Assembly: GCF_003813775.1 (NCBI RefSeq)
Contig: NZ_RPDH01000003.1
Location: 248,001-312,000, forward strand
Direction: 5' to 3'
Source of the DNA: Chitinophaga lutea
Lineage (GTDB): Bacteria > Bacteroidota > Bacteroidia > Chitinophagales > Chitinophagaceae
DNA length: 64,000 nt
The notes under the pieces: model-generated
Database searches by the model: none
Seen by the model: the letters and a program-made list of their open reading frames with translations, nothing else
What the model was told of the DNA's origin: nothing
Part shown: piece after piece, positions 16,719 through 24,971 of the stretch
How the letters are laid out: each line of letters opens with the position of its first letter
How positions within the stretch are numbered: position 1 is the stretch's first letter
Program-made: the position numbers and the translations under genes

Positions 16719-18107
16719 ATGGAAGTGCCCGAACTGCAGCAAATCAACGAAGAAAATTTCGCGGCTATTGTTAATACAATTCAAAAGGAGAAAGAGAACA
16801 TTGACGTGAAATCCTTTTTGGAGCAGCTGGATCCGAAAAAACATAAAGTACATAGCCCTACGGAGCGTCCTGATAAAATAAAGAAAGACAAGGGCGGGAG
16901 AGAATCGCCCGTGAAGGTCGCCCGCCTATCCATTCCATTACAAAAGCTGATAGTCTCCCGTGCGGCCGCTTTCCTTTGTGGCAATCCGATACAGCTTTTT
17001 GCGCAGCCTACATTGCCGATCGAGGATGATTTTCTGTCAATTATAAAAAAGGTTTGGGACGACAACAAGCTGGACTACAAGTCCATGGCCCTTGCAGAAA
17101 TGATGATGTCCGAAACGGAATGCGCGGAGCTCTGGTATACCCAACCTGCTGAAAAGGAATATTGGGCGGGGACCAGCTCAGAGGGTTCAAAACAGAAGCT
17201 TCGTCTTCGCATTCTTGCAAAATCGTTAGGCGATGATTTATATCCGGTATTCGACGCAGCAGGGGATATGATAGGGTTTGGCAGGGGCTACAAAGTAAAA
17301 GTCGGAGATCAGAATGTCGAACACTTTGACCTTTACCAACCAGAAAAAACAATCAAGGGCACAAAGTCCGATGTCGGGTGGGTATTGGCCCAAGAGCCGA
17401 ATCCTTCAGGAAAGATACCGGTGATTTATTACCATCAACCCCTCCCGGAATGGTCAGATGTGCAGGAGATGATCGAACGGCTTGAAACCGTTATTAGCAA
17501 CCACGCAGATACGAACGACTACTTCGGCAGCCCGATGGTATTTATCTCGGGTGAAATAGCTGGCTTTGCCGATAAGGGAGAATCAGGCAAAGTTGTACAG
17601 GGGAAAAATGGTGCAACCGCGGAATACCTGACATGGGACCAATCGCCTGAATCGGTTAAACTGGAAATCGAGAATCTTCTTCAGTTCATTTTTGACACTA
17701 CGGATACGCCCAAAATAAGCCTCCAGGAAATGAAAAGCCTGGGCACGTTCTCGGGTATTGCTTTGAAGATGTTATTCCTCGGAGCCCACTTGAAATCCGC
17801 CAGGAAGGAAGGCATTTTCGGTGAAGGTATTCAACGCCGAATAAACTACCTCAAAGCGGCATTGGCTAAAATAAACAACAAGTTTGAGTCGGCGCAACGC
17901 CTGATGATATCGCCGAAATTTGAATACTACCTCCCCAAAAATGAACAAGAGGCGATTGATATATTGTCCACCGCTATTGGCGGCGGTAAAGCGATAATGA
18001 GCCAGGATAGCGCCATTGCTCAAAATCCCCTGGTGCAGGATGTTGAGGCGGAGAAAAAGAAGATGATCGAAGAGGGTTCGTACGGCGCTGACATTGAAAC
18101 CGCATAA
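16719..18107 (+). CDS. Phage portal protein
   Basis: 462 residues of the SPP1 gp6-like portal family: an N-terminal part with RLSIPLQKLIVSRAAAFLCGNPI, a stem/clip region with YWAGTSSEGSKQKLRLRIL, and the long helix after ISLQEMKSLGTFSGIALKMLFLGAHLKS. Forms the dodecameric ring through which DNA enters and to which the tail is joined. Located right after the large terminase with its own promoter. Confidence 0.9.
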   Translation: MEVPELQQINEENFAAIVNTIQKEKENIDVKSFLEQLDPKKHKVHSPTERPDKIKKDKGGRESPVKVARLSIPLQKLIVSRAAAFLCGNPIQLFAQPTLPIEDDFLSIIKKVWDDNKLDYKSMALAEMMMSETECAELWYTQPAEKEYWAGTSSEGSKQKLRLRILAKSLGDDLYPVFDAAGDMIGFGRGYKVKVGDQNVEHFDLYQPEKTIKGTKSDVGWVLAQEPNPSGKIPVIYYHQPLPEWSDVQEMIERLETVISNHADTNDYFGSPMVFISGEIAGFADKGESGKVVQGKNGATAEYLTWDQSPESVKLEIENLLQFIFDTTDTPKISLQEMKSLGTFSGIALKMLFLGAHLKSARKEGIFGEGIQRRINYLKAALAKINNKFESAQRLMISPKFEYYLPKNEQEAIDILSTAIGGGKAIMSQDSAIAQNPLVQDVEAEKKKMIEEGSYGADIETA

Positions 18108-18112
18108 TATCT

Positions 18113-19174
18113 ATGGACGAGGCGCAGGAATACGGTAAAAAGCTCATCAGCCTTCAGAATCAGAAGGAGCGCGAAATAAAAAAGATCTACTATGATGCGA
18201 TAGTAGATCTTTCCCTGTTGGCTTCAACGCTGCCATATAAGCAAACCATTTTCACATTGGCCAACTATCCGCTGTTGAAGCGTAGAGTGGACTATGTACT
18301 GGCTGGAATGGCGAAAAAGCTGGAGGTCACAATCGTAAACGGCGTTGACCAGGCTTGGCAGCTTTCTGATGAGAAGAATCGGGTTTTTCTGGACCGGAAG
18401 CTGAAGAACTTCAAGGTAAGTGGCAAAGCCCGGAAAATCTATTACGATACCAATCATCAGGCAAAAACAGCCTTTAAAACTCGGCGTACAAAGGGGCTTG
18501 GCCTTTCGAAGCGCGTCTGGAAAACCCTTGAGCCGTTTAAGAACCAGGTGGAGCTCGGTCTGGCGGAGGGCATTTCAACCGGCGAGAGTGCCGTTCGGAT
18601 GGCCAGCAGAATGAAGAAGGAGCTGAACGACCCTGACAAGCTTTTCCGCAGAGTGCGGGCAAAAAGTGATGATCCTAAAAGCCAACTAAAGCTGTCAAAG
18701 GCCGCCCTGAACTACCAGCCCGGACAAGGTGTCTACAGGTCGAGCTACAAAAACGCACTTAGGCTCACCCGAACCGAAACCAACATGGCATACCGCACCG
18801 CGGACCATGACCGTTGGCTTACACAGCCTTTCGTGGTAGGGATTGAAATCAGGCTTTCCGAGGCCCATCCCCGAACAGATATTTGCGACCCACTGGCCGG
18901 GAAGTACCCGAAGGACTTTAAATGGGTGGGATGGCATCCGCAGTGCATATGCTACCAAGTGCCTATACTTATTACAAGCGAGGAAATGAGCCTATACGAA
19001 GATCAGATACTTGGTATAGGTAAATGGGATGGGAAGAGCGTTAACCAGGTGAACGATGCCCCGCCGGCGTTCTATAAATACGTGGAAGAGAGGGCCGCCG
19101 ACCTAGGTAGATTGAAGTCAGTGCCCTACTGGGTAAAGGACAACGCAAAATATGTTACGGCGTTGGCTGGTTAA
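18113..19174 (+). CDS. Head morphogenesis protein, Mu F / SPP1 gp7-like
   Basis: 353 residues. The C-terminal part has the signature RLTRTETNMAYRTADHDRW, then SEAHPRTDICDPLAGKYP and GWHPQCICY, conserved in minor head proteins of the Mu gpF / SPP1 gp7 family, which bind the portal and enter the prohead with few copies. The N-terminal half is charged and helical. It follows the portal by five bases, the normal order. Confidence 0.88.
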   Translation: MDEAQEYGKKLISLQNQKEREIKKIYYDAIVDLSLLASTLPYKQTIFTLANYPLLKRRVDYVLAGMAKKLEVTIVNGVDQAWQLSDEKNRVFLDRKLKNFKVSGKARKIYYDTNHQAKTAFKTRRTKGLGLSKRVWKTLEPFKNQVELGLAEGISTGESAVRMASRMKKELNDPDKLFRRVRAKSDDPKSQLKLSKAALNYQPGQGVYRSSYKNALRLTRTETNMAYRTADHDRWLTQPFVVGIEIRLSEAHPRTDICDPLAGKYPKDFKWVGWHPQCICYQVPILITSEEMSLYEDQILGIGKWDGKSVNQVNDAPPAFYKYVEERAADLGRLKSVPYWVKDNAKYVTALAG

Positions 19175-19197
19175 AGGATATATATTACATTCACGCC

Positions 19198-19599
19198 ATG
19201 TTAAAAGCAACTGACATCAGGATAGGTAACCTTCTTTCTCACAAGGGGAAGATATCTCCAGTGGAGTGCATAGACTCCAAGGAAGTAAACCAGATTGAAA
19301 GGGTTATGCTCGGTTACCCTGTTGCTTCGTTCGTCTATGATGAGGGGGAATTGGCGGGCATCCCTCTTTCAGAAGAATGGTTGCGGAAATTCGAGTTCAT
19401 CCTTGCTGTGGTTCCCGATTACATCGACGCGGCAGGTCAATTAACAACTGGCGATTCTCATTGGATATCCCAGGACGAAGGTTTTTGCCTGCATTTTCAT
19501 AATGGTGAAGCCCTTCACGGGAAGCGGCGCATTCACTACGTCCACCAGCTGCAGAACCTGTACCACGCCCTAACCGGCGAAGAGTTAGTGAAAAGATAG
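19198..19599 (+). CDS. Phage protein, unknown function
   Basis: 133 residues, beginning LKATDIRIGNLLSHKGKISPVECID, a pattern reminiscent of small Bacteroidetes phage proteins of unknown role; soluble, no signal peptide. It ends just before a strong terminator and so closes the portal transcription unit. Confidence 0.65.
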   Translation: MLKATDIRIGNLLSHKGKISPVECIDSKEVNQIERVMLGYPVASFVYDEGELAGIPLSEEWLRKFEFILAVVPDYIDAAGQLTTGDSHWISQDEGFCLHFHNGEALHGKRRIHYVHQLQNLYHALTGEELVKR

Positions 19600-19624
19600 T
19601 TTGCACTGAAGATATCATGCATTA

Positions 19625-19648
19625 GGCGGGCAATGTCCCGCCTTTTTT
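19625..19648 (+). terminator. Rho-independent terminator
   Basis: Stem GGCGGG / CCCGCC with a 6-base loop (19625-19642) followed by six T. It ends the portal unit, directly before the promoter of the head operon. Confidence 0.9.
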
Positions 19649-19681
19649 ATTTCCCCAAAAAAATCTTCCAAAAAAAGCACA

Positions 19682-19705
19682 GGAATACAACGGACAATAA
19701 TTTTG
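19682..19705 (+). promoter_or_regulatory. Phage late promoter, GGAATACA-N8-TAATTTTG
   Basis: GGAATACA (19682-19689), 8 bases, TAATTTTG (19698-19705). It lies between a strong terminator and the head genes, so it must drive them. Leader about 100 bases long. Confidence 0.7.
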
Positions 19706-19732
19706 TGATTGTATTCGGATTGAAAACATTGT

Positions 19733-19827
19733 TTGTTAACCCACTTTCTTCTCTCCCTCAATGGGTTCAGTCCGCATAGAATGATCATTGTTAACCTAAG
19801 TTCTTCTCAAATGAAGTTCAGACCGCA
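19733..19827 (+). repeat. Duplicated leader with decoy start codon
   Basis: Two diverged copies, 19733-19776 and 19788-19827, share TTGTTAACC, TCTTCTC, an ATG and GTTCAG(T/A)CCGCA in the same order. The first copy's ATG (19761) opens only a 7-codon frame that stops at 19784; the second copy's ATG (19811) is the scaffold start. Either a duplication relic or a translation-control leader. Confidence 0.5.
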
Positions 19828-20476
19828 AATTTTGGCAAAACTTTCTGTTAAACATAAAGGGTTGTCCAAACACTTACTGGGACTGTTGGCCGATAAACTA
19901 GCTGCCAAAGTAACAGAAGAATCAGAAATCGAGGGCGCTATCACCGAACTTGATGATTCACTTATCCCCGTTTCCGAACTGGCAAAACTTCTGCAGCAGG
20001 AAGGCGACCGTCGCGTAGCGGCAGTTCAAAAACCTGTTGAAGCAGATCCTGAAACGGAGGAAGATGACGAAAAACCGGCTCAACCGTCAGCCAGAAAGGG
20101 CAAAGAAAAAGGTGCCGATGACCCACTCACGAAATTGATGGGTATGGTGCAAACTCTCACAGGAGAGATTGCGGCAATCAAAAAAGGCGAACAGCAGAAA
20201 ACACTGAGCCAGCAGCTTCACGAAAGGCTGAAGGAAAAGGGAATACCTGCTGTCTTTGCAAAAGGCCGTACAGTAGAGAAGGAAGAAGACATCGACGCAG
20301 TTGTTACTGAGATTGAAACTGACCACGCCGCCTACAAACAGGAGTTGGCCGATCAGGGTTTTTCCCAGATAACAAAACCACTGGGAGGTAAGCAGGCAGG
20401 CACCGACAAGGTGGATCCTGACATCGCTGCTTTCTCCAAAAAACAAAACGAAAAGTCATTACCCACTAAAAATTAA
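19811..20476 (+). CDS. Probable capsid scaffolding protein
   Basis: 221 residues from the ATG at 19811; longer in-frame starts exist but cross the duplicated leader. Highly charged, helical, with an acidic/Lys-rich middle (PETEEDDEKPAQPSARKGKEKG), and no enzyme motif. This composition and the place between the portal/F-like genes and the capsid gene are typical of scaffolding proteins. The function rests on position and composition, not on a recognised family. Confidence 0.6.
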   Translation: MKFRPQILAKLSVKHKGLSKHLLGLLADKLAAKVTEESEIEGAITELDDSLIPVSELAKLLQQEGDRRVAAVQKPVEADPETEEDDEKPAQPSARKGKEKGADDPLTKLMGMVQTLTGEIAAIKKGEQQKTLSQQLHERLKEKGIPAVFAKGRTVEKEEDIDAVVTEIETDHAAYKQELADQGFSQITKPLGGKQAGTDKVDPDIAAFSKKQNEKSLPTKN

Positions 20477-20481
20477 TCCAA

Positions 20482-21072
20482 ATGGGAGTAGGTTTTAAAA
20501 GAACTCTCACTACCGGCGACATTCCCGTTTTCCAGGGCGATGGCAAGGATATTCAACTTGCCCAGGGTGGTTTTCTGTTGGACATCACAGGTCTCCCGGC
20601 CTCCAGTGTCATTAAGGCAGGAACACCTATGAGTTTCGACGAAAGCACGAGAATTGCCAAAGTGATCATTACCGGTGTTGTCTACGAGAACGCCGGTGCG
20701 GCCGCTACTTCTTACAAGGTCGAGAAAGGCCACAGCTTTAAGGTTGGCGACAATTTCGGTGCCGTCGTTGGGGACGATGCATATCCTATTACAGTCATTG
20801 ATACATCAAATGCCGCATACGACATGATCACGGTGGGGACAACCATCGGCGCAGTCGCTGCTGGCGCTTTGGTGTTCAAGTCCTCTGCAACTGGCGCAAA
20901 TGCAGCCGCATTCGCTTTCCCGCCCAAAGGGTTGCTGTTTGCCGAAACAACGGTAGAAAGCGGCGAAAGTGTTTCAGTTGTCATTCGAGGCACCGTATAC
21001 GCCCGCAGGGTGCCGTATTCTGCAGATCTCGCTGCGGCGTTGCCCTTAATTATTTACTCACAATCCTTTTAA
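20482..21072 (+). CDS. Probable head decoration/fibre-type protein
   Basis: 196 residues, rich in Gly, Ala, Val and Thr, with strand-rich repeats such as FKVGDNFGAVVGDDAYPI and TVESGESVSVVIRGTVYARR. Sits immediately before the capsid gene, where Bacteroidetes phages often have a decoration protein. No residue-level signature, so the role is inference. Confidence 0.5.
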   Translation: MGVGFKRTLTTGDIPVFQGDGKDIQLAQGGFLLDITGLPASSVIKAGTPMSFDESTRIAKVIITGVVYENAGAAATSYKVEKGHSFKVGDNFGAVVGDDAYPITVIDTSNAAYDMITVGTTIGAVAAGALVFKSSATGANAAAFAFPPKGLLFAETTVESGESVSVVIRGTVYARRVPYSADLAAALPLIIYSQSF

Positions 21073-21073
21073 C

Positions 21074-22168
21074 ATGGCTATAGTAGCATCAATATTTGGC
21101 AACCTGGCCAGCCAACAAAATTTGCAGGCCTTGCTGGACAACTCACAAGATGTGCTGTTTGGCCAGTCGGTATGGCGCCAGTATCTGGATTGGGGCCTGC
21201 CGCAAATCGAACTTACGTTCGATACCGTTATCGGACGCTCCAGAATCGAAGCTGCTGCCTCAATTGTTGATCCGGACTCTCCGGCGCCGTTGAGAAGCCG
21301 CGGAAAGCTCGAACTCCTGGAGGGGAAGATACCGACCATGAAGGAATCTTTTAAACTGAATCAGAAGGACTACAGGGCATTGCGTATGCTGGAAGCCTTA
21401 CCGATTTCAGACGCAGAAAAGAAGAATCAGCTGATCAAAAAGCTGTATGATGACGTGACAAACGCCGCCACGTCAACCGACCGCCGGCTCGACATGATGT
21501 TCTGGCAGGGCATTTCCAATTTCAAGATCGACATCAATCTGACAAACAATCCTGATGGTGTTGCGTTCGGAGAAGTTGATTTGCTGGCTGCAGAAGACCA
21601 GTCCCGGACTGTCGCTGTTGTGTGGTCTGACGCCGCCGCAGACCCTTTCAAGGACATCAACGAAGTTGTAAACTACGCCGCTGCAAAGGGCCGCAAGTTT
21701 GCTGAAATCTGGATCGAAAGCGAAACCTGGTTGAACATCAAGAATCTTGACAAAGTGAAGTCGGCAATTTCTGGTTACCTGAATCCGGGGAGCAACAAAA
21801 ATTTTGTTGTCACCCTCAATATGGTGAACGAGTATCTGTCGGCCAACCAACTCCCTGTCCTGAAAATCGTGAATGTGCGAAGTATGGTAGAGAAAGACGG
21901 CAAGCCGCAGATTCTCAATCCGTTCAAAAAGGAAAATGTGGTGTTTGTACCCGCCGGTAAACTCGGGTTGGTACATAATGCTCTCACGGTCGAGGAAATG
22001 GAACCGGTTGAAGGTATAACTTATGCCAAGTATGACCGTACTCTGGTTAAGAAGTACCGTGACAACAGCCCGTGGACTGAATTCACAGAGGTTGAGCTCA
22101 ATGCATTTCCTGCACTGGAAGCAATCGACGGCATTTACCTGTTGAAAACTGATGTGGCAACCGCGTAA
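21074..22168 (+). CDS. Major capsid protein
   Basis: 364 residues, of the size and layout of an HK97-fold capsid protein: N-arm, a spine helix near RRLDMMFWQGISNF, the central AEIWIESETWLNIKNLDKVKSAI part and a C-terminal strand end (VEGITYAKYDRTLVKKYRDNSPWTEFTEVELN). It lies between the probable decoration and connector genes and close after the scaffold. Forms the icosahedral shell. Confidence 0.85.
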   Translation: MAIVASIFGNLASQQNLQALLDNSQDVLFGQSVWRQYLDWGLPQIELTFDTVIGRSRIEAAASIVDPDSPAPLRSRGKLELLEGKIPTMKESFKLNQKDYRALRMLEALPISDAEKKNQLIKKLYDDVTNAATSTDRRLDMMFWQGISNFKIDINLTNNPDGVAFGEVDLLAAEDQSRTVAVVWSDAAADPFKDINEVVNYAAAKGRKFAEIWIESETWLNIKNLDKVKSAISGYLNPGSNKNFVVTLNMVNEYLSANQLPVLKIVNVRSMVEKDGKPQILNPFKKENVVFVPAGKLGLVHNALTVEEMEPVEGITYAKYDRTLVKKYRDNSPWTEFTEVELNAFPALEAIDGIYLLKTDVATA

Positions 22169-22182
22169 AGTTCGTTGAACCG

Positions 22183-22503
22183 ATGAGTAACCAGGAATAC
22201 CTCACTACCATCCTAGGAAAATTCGGAGTATCCGACCAGGAGATTATTCTGATCATGATCGAGCAGGGCATAGACCCGAACTCCCCCATATCGGGGAAAG
22301 CTGACACGGTGGTCCTTAAAACAGCCATCCATGCGCAGCTACCATTAATGCTCGCCGGTGTTCAGGATGTTTCCGAGGGCGGGTACTCCATTAAATGGAA
22401 CCTGGATGGTATCAAAGCATGGTATTCGGCGCTGGCCGGTGAACTCGGCCTTCCTGACCTGTTAACCCCCGTTCCAACAGTAACCGGTGTAAAGCCATGG
22501 TGA
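22183..22503 (+). CDS. Probable head-tail connector protein
   Basis: 106 residues, helical, SNQEYLTTILGKFGVSDQEIILIM at the start. Located directly after the capsid gene, where head completion adaptors are encoded. The family is not recognised; overlaps the next gene by 7 bases. Confidence 0.5.
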   Translation: MSNQEYLTTILGKFGVSDQEIILIMIEQGIDPNSPISGKADTVVLKTAIHAQLPLMLAGVQDVSEGGYSIKWNLDGIKAWYSALAGELGLPDLLTPVPTVTGVKPW

Positions 22504-22817
22504 TCATACAGTACCCGCACAAGTTGATGGCAAATATCGTTACTGGGTCAATCCAGGACACGAACGGCAATCCAGTTCCGGGAGCTACTGAAACCATCGA
22601 ACTCACCTGCAGGGCTGAACCCAATGGCTCCGGCCGTATGATTCAGCTGGCAAATGGTCAAAACATTGTGTATAACTGGATAGTGTACATGCCAAAAGGG
22701 GCTGCGGTCCTTGCCGATGGAGCGAAGGTCTCCATTACCCAAGACGGTCGGCAGATTGCGAAGGGGCAAGTGCTGCGATTTTCAAAAGGCCAGTTAGATG
22801 CTCGATTATGGTTATAA
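22497..22817 (+). CDS. Probable head closure protein
   Basis: 106 residues, beta-rich, with a strand pattern like QDGRQIAKGQVLRFSKGQLDARLWL and MPKGAAVLADGAKVSI, resembling stopper/head-closure proteins of the SPP1 gp16 or lambda FII kind in layout. Overlaps neighbours by 7 and 10 bases. Assigned by position. Confidence 0.55.
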   Translation: MVIIQYPHKLMANIVTGSIQDTNGNPVPGATETIELTCRAEPNGSGRMIQLANGQNIVYNWIVYMPKGAAVLADGAKVSITQDGRQIAKGQVLRFSKGQLDARLWL

Positions 22818-23320
22818 AGATCAAACCAAAGTTTTCCAAGGAGCAAATTCAAAAGATGCTTCAAGGTAAGCTTGAGGTTGTGCAGAAGGCCTACATCGAG
22901 CGCCTGAAATTCATCGGGGAAACCTTCGTTAAAAATGCGCGAACCAATGGCAACTACCAAGACCAGACCGGGAACCTTCGAAACTCAATCGGGTATGTTA
23001 TCCTGAAAGATGGTAAGCAACTGATCGAAAACTTCAGCAGGTCGGCGAAGGTCAACAAGGCCGTAATCGATAAAAATGGCAAAGAACGAAAGGTGAGCAC
23101 CAAAGGGGACGCATCTGGGACCAGTGTTGGACGAGAGAAGGCCCTGGAAGTCGCCCAAAAGTTTCCGTCCGGATTGGTTCTGATCTGTGTTGCCGGTATG
23201 GATTACGCGGCTGCCGTTGAAAGTAAAGGAAAGGACGTCATATCGTCATCGAGCACTTTGGCTAAAAACGAGCTGCGGAAAGCGGTGGAAGAACTCTGGA
23301 AGAAACTTCAGAAGCTATGA
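22808..23320 (+). CDS. HK97 gp10-like tail completion protein
   Basis: 170 residues. Basic N-terminus, then TNGNYQDQTGNLRNSIGYVIL, and GMDYAAAVESKGKDVISSSSTLAKNELRKAVEELWKK at the end, the pattern of HK97 gp10-like/minor tail proteins. Probably part of the tail-completion apparatus linking head and tail. Overlaps the gene before by 10 bases and after by 4. Confidence 0.75.
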   Translation: MVIKIKPKFSKEQIQKMLQGKLEVVQKAYIERLKFIGETFVKNARTNGNYQDQTGNLRNSIGYVILKDGKQLIENFSRSAKVNKAVIDKNGKERKVSTKGDASGTSVGREKALEVAQKFPSGLVLICVAGMDYAAAVESKGKDVISSSSTLAKNELRKAVEELWKKLQKL

Positions 23321-23730
23321 GAACAACATTAGATGTAGTTGATATTGTTTGGCAATGGCTCAATGCGAGTCCCTTAAAAGCGGCCATTACTGGCGGTATT
23401 TACAAATATCGCCCTCAAAATTCAACATCAGAAGATGTTGTGATCAATAGCCTCCCGATCACCGGCGAACAGGTTCAAGAAGGCGTAGTGAATGTGAATA
23501 TCCATGTTCCCAACCCAATTCTCAACAGCAACGGCACCCAAGATCAGAGCCAGGCGAATCACCCTCGATTAAAAGAGCTGGCAAGTATTGCGGTTGAATC
23601 GCTCACCGACATATGGGTAGAGAGCGCCGAGGTGAATTTTACCGTTCAGAACCAGATGGTATTTCCTGAGCCAGACAACAATGAGCACTACGTGAATATT
23701 CGTCTTTCATTCATTTCTGTTAACCTTTAA
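23317..23730 (+). CDS. Probable tail terminator protein
   Basis: 137 residues. Pattern of alternating strands, VVDIVWQWLNASPLKAAITGGIY and EHYVNIRLSFISVNL. Its place between the gp10-like and tail tube genes is where tail terminator genes lie. A GTTAACC stands at its end, before the tube gene. Assigned by position. Confidence 0.5.
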   Translation: MRTTLDVVDIVWQWLNASPLKAAITGGIYKYRPQNSTSEDVVINSLPITGEQVQEGVVNVNIHVPNPILNSNGTQDQSQANHPRLKELASIAVESLTDIWVESAEVNFTVQNQMVFPEPDNNEHYVNIRLSFISVNL

Positions 23731-23742
23731 ATTTTCATAAAA

Positions 23743-24261
23743 ATGGCTAAAAAGTCAATCGGTCTCGCATCATTAAAGATGGGCGATATTGCCGCAGATG
23801 GCGGTATGGGCGCCGCGCTTTCCGCGCTCGGCGCCACTGTTTCCGACACGGCGGTGCTGGCCAATGAAGCAGCCTCTGTTACTGACTTCCTGGTAGAAGA
23901 GCAGGATGACCCTTTCTTCTCGCAGTCCACACCCGGCAAGCGTACGCTGACCTGGAGCACCTATGATGTTGACCCCGCAACGCTGGAACGTGTATTTGGC
24001 GGCACCTATACACCGGCTACGGCACTTGTCGGTGCTTCGTGGGAGGCTCCTGCATCAACGCCCACCATTGAGCAGTCTATCGAGTTAACCACGAAGGACG
24101 GCTGGGTGATCTCCATCGTACGCGCGAAAATCGATGCTGTGCTTCAGTGGAACTTCCAGAAGACCAAGCTGGCCCAGGTCGATCTGACCGCTACCATTCT
24201 CATCCCGACCAAAGCAGCGACCTCGCCGCTTAAGATCGTTAACCCTGACCTGGCGGCGTAA
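23743..24261 (+). CDS. Major tail protein (tail tube)
   Basis: 172 residues. Gly/Ala/Thr-rich N-terminus, then strands such as KRTLTWSTYDVDPATLERVFGG and QSIELTTKDGWVISIVRAKIDA, the layout of tail tube proteins. It is followed by the tail assembly chaperone and tape measure genes, the usual order. No sheath gene is seen, so the tail is likely non-contractile. Confidence 0.75.
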   Translation: MAKKSIGLASLKMGDIAADGGMGAALSALGATVSDTAVLANEAASVTDFLVEEQDDPFFSQSTPGKRTLTWSTYDVDPATLERVFGGTYTPATALVGASWEAPASTPTIEQSIELTTKDGWVISIVRAKIDAVLQWNFQKTKLAQVDLTATILIPTKAATSPLKIVNPDLAA

Positions 24262-24273
24262 TTCTAACCCGGT

Positions 24274-24780
24274 ATGACAAAAGAAGAAAAGGAAATACTT
24301 GCAGGTACAGCCGATACTATCCTGGAGAAGCCGGTACTCCTGATCGTTGATAGATTAAACCCAAAGTGGTGGGAAAAGATCGCAATCAAACTTGGCTGGT
24401 TAAAGGCCAAGCGAAAGTTTGAGATCCGCCCTGCTACTTTGGGTTCTGTGATGAAGATATCCCGGCTTATGCTGGAGATTGAACCGGTCAAGGACGGCAC
24501 ATCTCCCATTGCGGCGAACTATCAGCTACTCAGTCAGCACGGGGAACGCTTGGCGGAGGTTATTGGTCAGGCAATCACCAACACGGAAGCCGGCCCCTCC
24601 AAAAGCCTTGTACGCTTCATCCGTGAAAACATGACTGGTAGCGAGATTCTAACCGTGACCATTGTAGTTATGAAGCAGTTAAATGTTTCAAATTTCTTAA
24701 GCACTATCACCTTGATGAGAGGGGTGAGCCTGCTAAAACCAGAGGAGTCAATAGCCTCTGGGGGACAATCGGCGGCCTGA
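24274..24780 (+). CDS. Tail assembly chaperone, short form (G-like)
   Basis: 168 residues. Soluble helical protein lying between the tail tube and tape measure genes. The zero-frame product stops at 24780. A slippery heptamer AAATTTC at 24690-24696 lets part of the ribosomes move back one base and make a longer form. Comparable to lambda gpG, which binds the tape measure protein while the tail tube is assembled. Confidence 0.75.
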   Translation: MTKEEKEILAGTADTILEKPVLLIVDRLNPKWWEKIAIKLGWLKAKRKFEIRPATLGSVMKISRLMLEIEPVKDGTSPIAANYQLLSQHGERLAEVIGQAITNTEAGPSKSLVRFIRENMTGSEILTVTIVVMKQLNVSNFLSTITLMRGVSLLKPEESIASGGQSAA

Positions 24781-24962
24781 TAAAGTATTTCCGACTCTCT
24801 GGGAAGTTAAACCCGCTTCAAACCATATTGTGGGAGATCAGTTGGCCCAATCTGCTTATGCTTTCGGCTGCAATACCATCGTATGAAAAAGATTCAGAAT
24901 TAAGCGATGGACCAGTTGAGGCAATTAACCCAAAAGATGTAACCAATTTCTTCGGCTTCTAA
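24274..24962 (+). CDS. Tail assembly chaperone, -1 frameshift form (GT-like)
   Basis: About 229 residues: 141 codons in the zero frame through 24696, then 88 codons in the -1 frame from 24696 to a stop at 24960-24962. The -1 frame reads as good protein (LKHYHLDERGEPAKTRG, then LWEISWPNLLMLSAA) although it has no start codon and would otherwise be unexplained; the tape measure gene starts ten bases later. This fits the conserved frameshift in tail chaperones of long-tailed phages. Not shown by experiment here. Confidence 0.75.
24690..24696 (+). promoter_or_regulatory. Slippery heptamer AAATTTC for -1 frameshift
   Basis: In the zero frame it reads A AAT TTC, the X XXY YYZ form needed for simultaneous slippage of both tRNAs. 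Sequence downstream is only moderately able to pair; no clear pseudoknot was identified by eye. Confidence 0.7.
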
Positions 24963-24971
24963 AACTTTACT

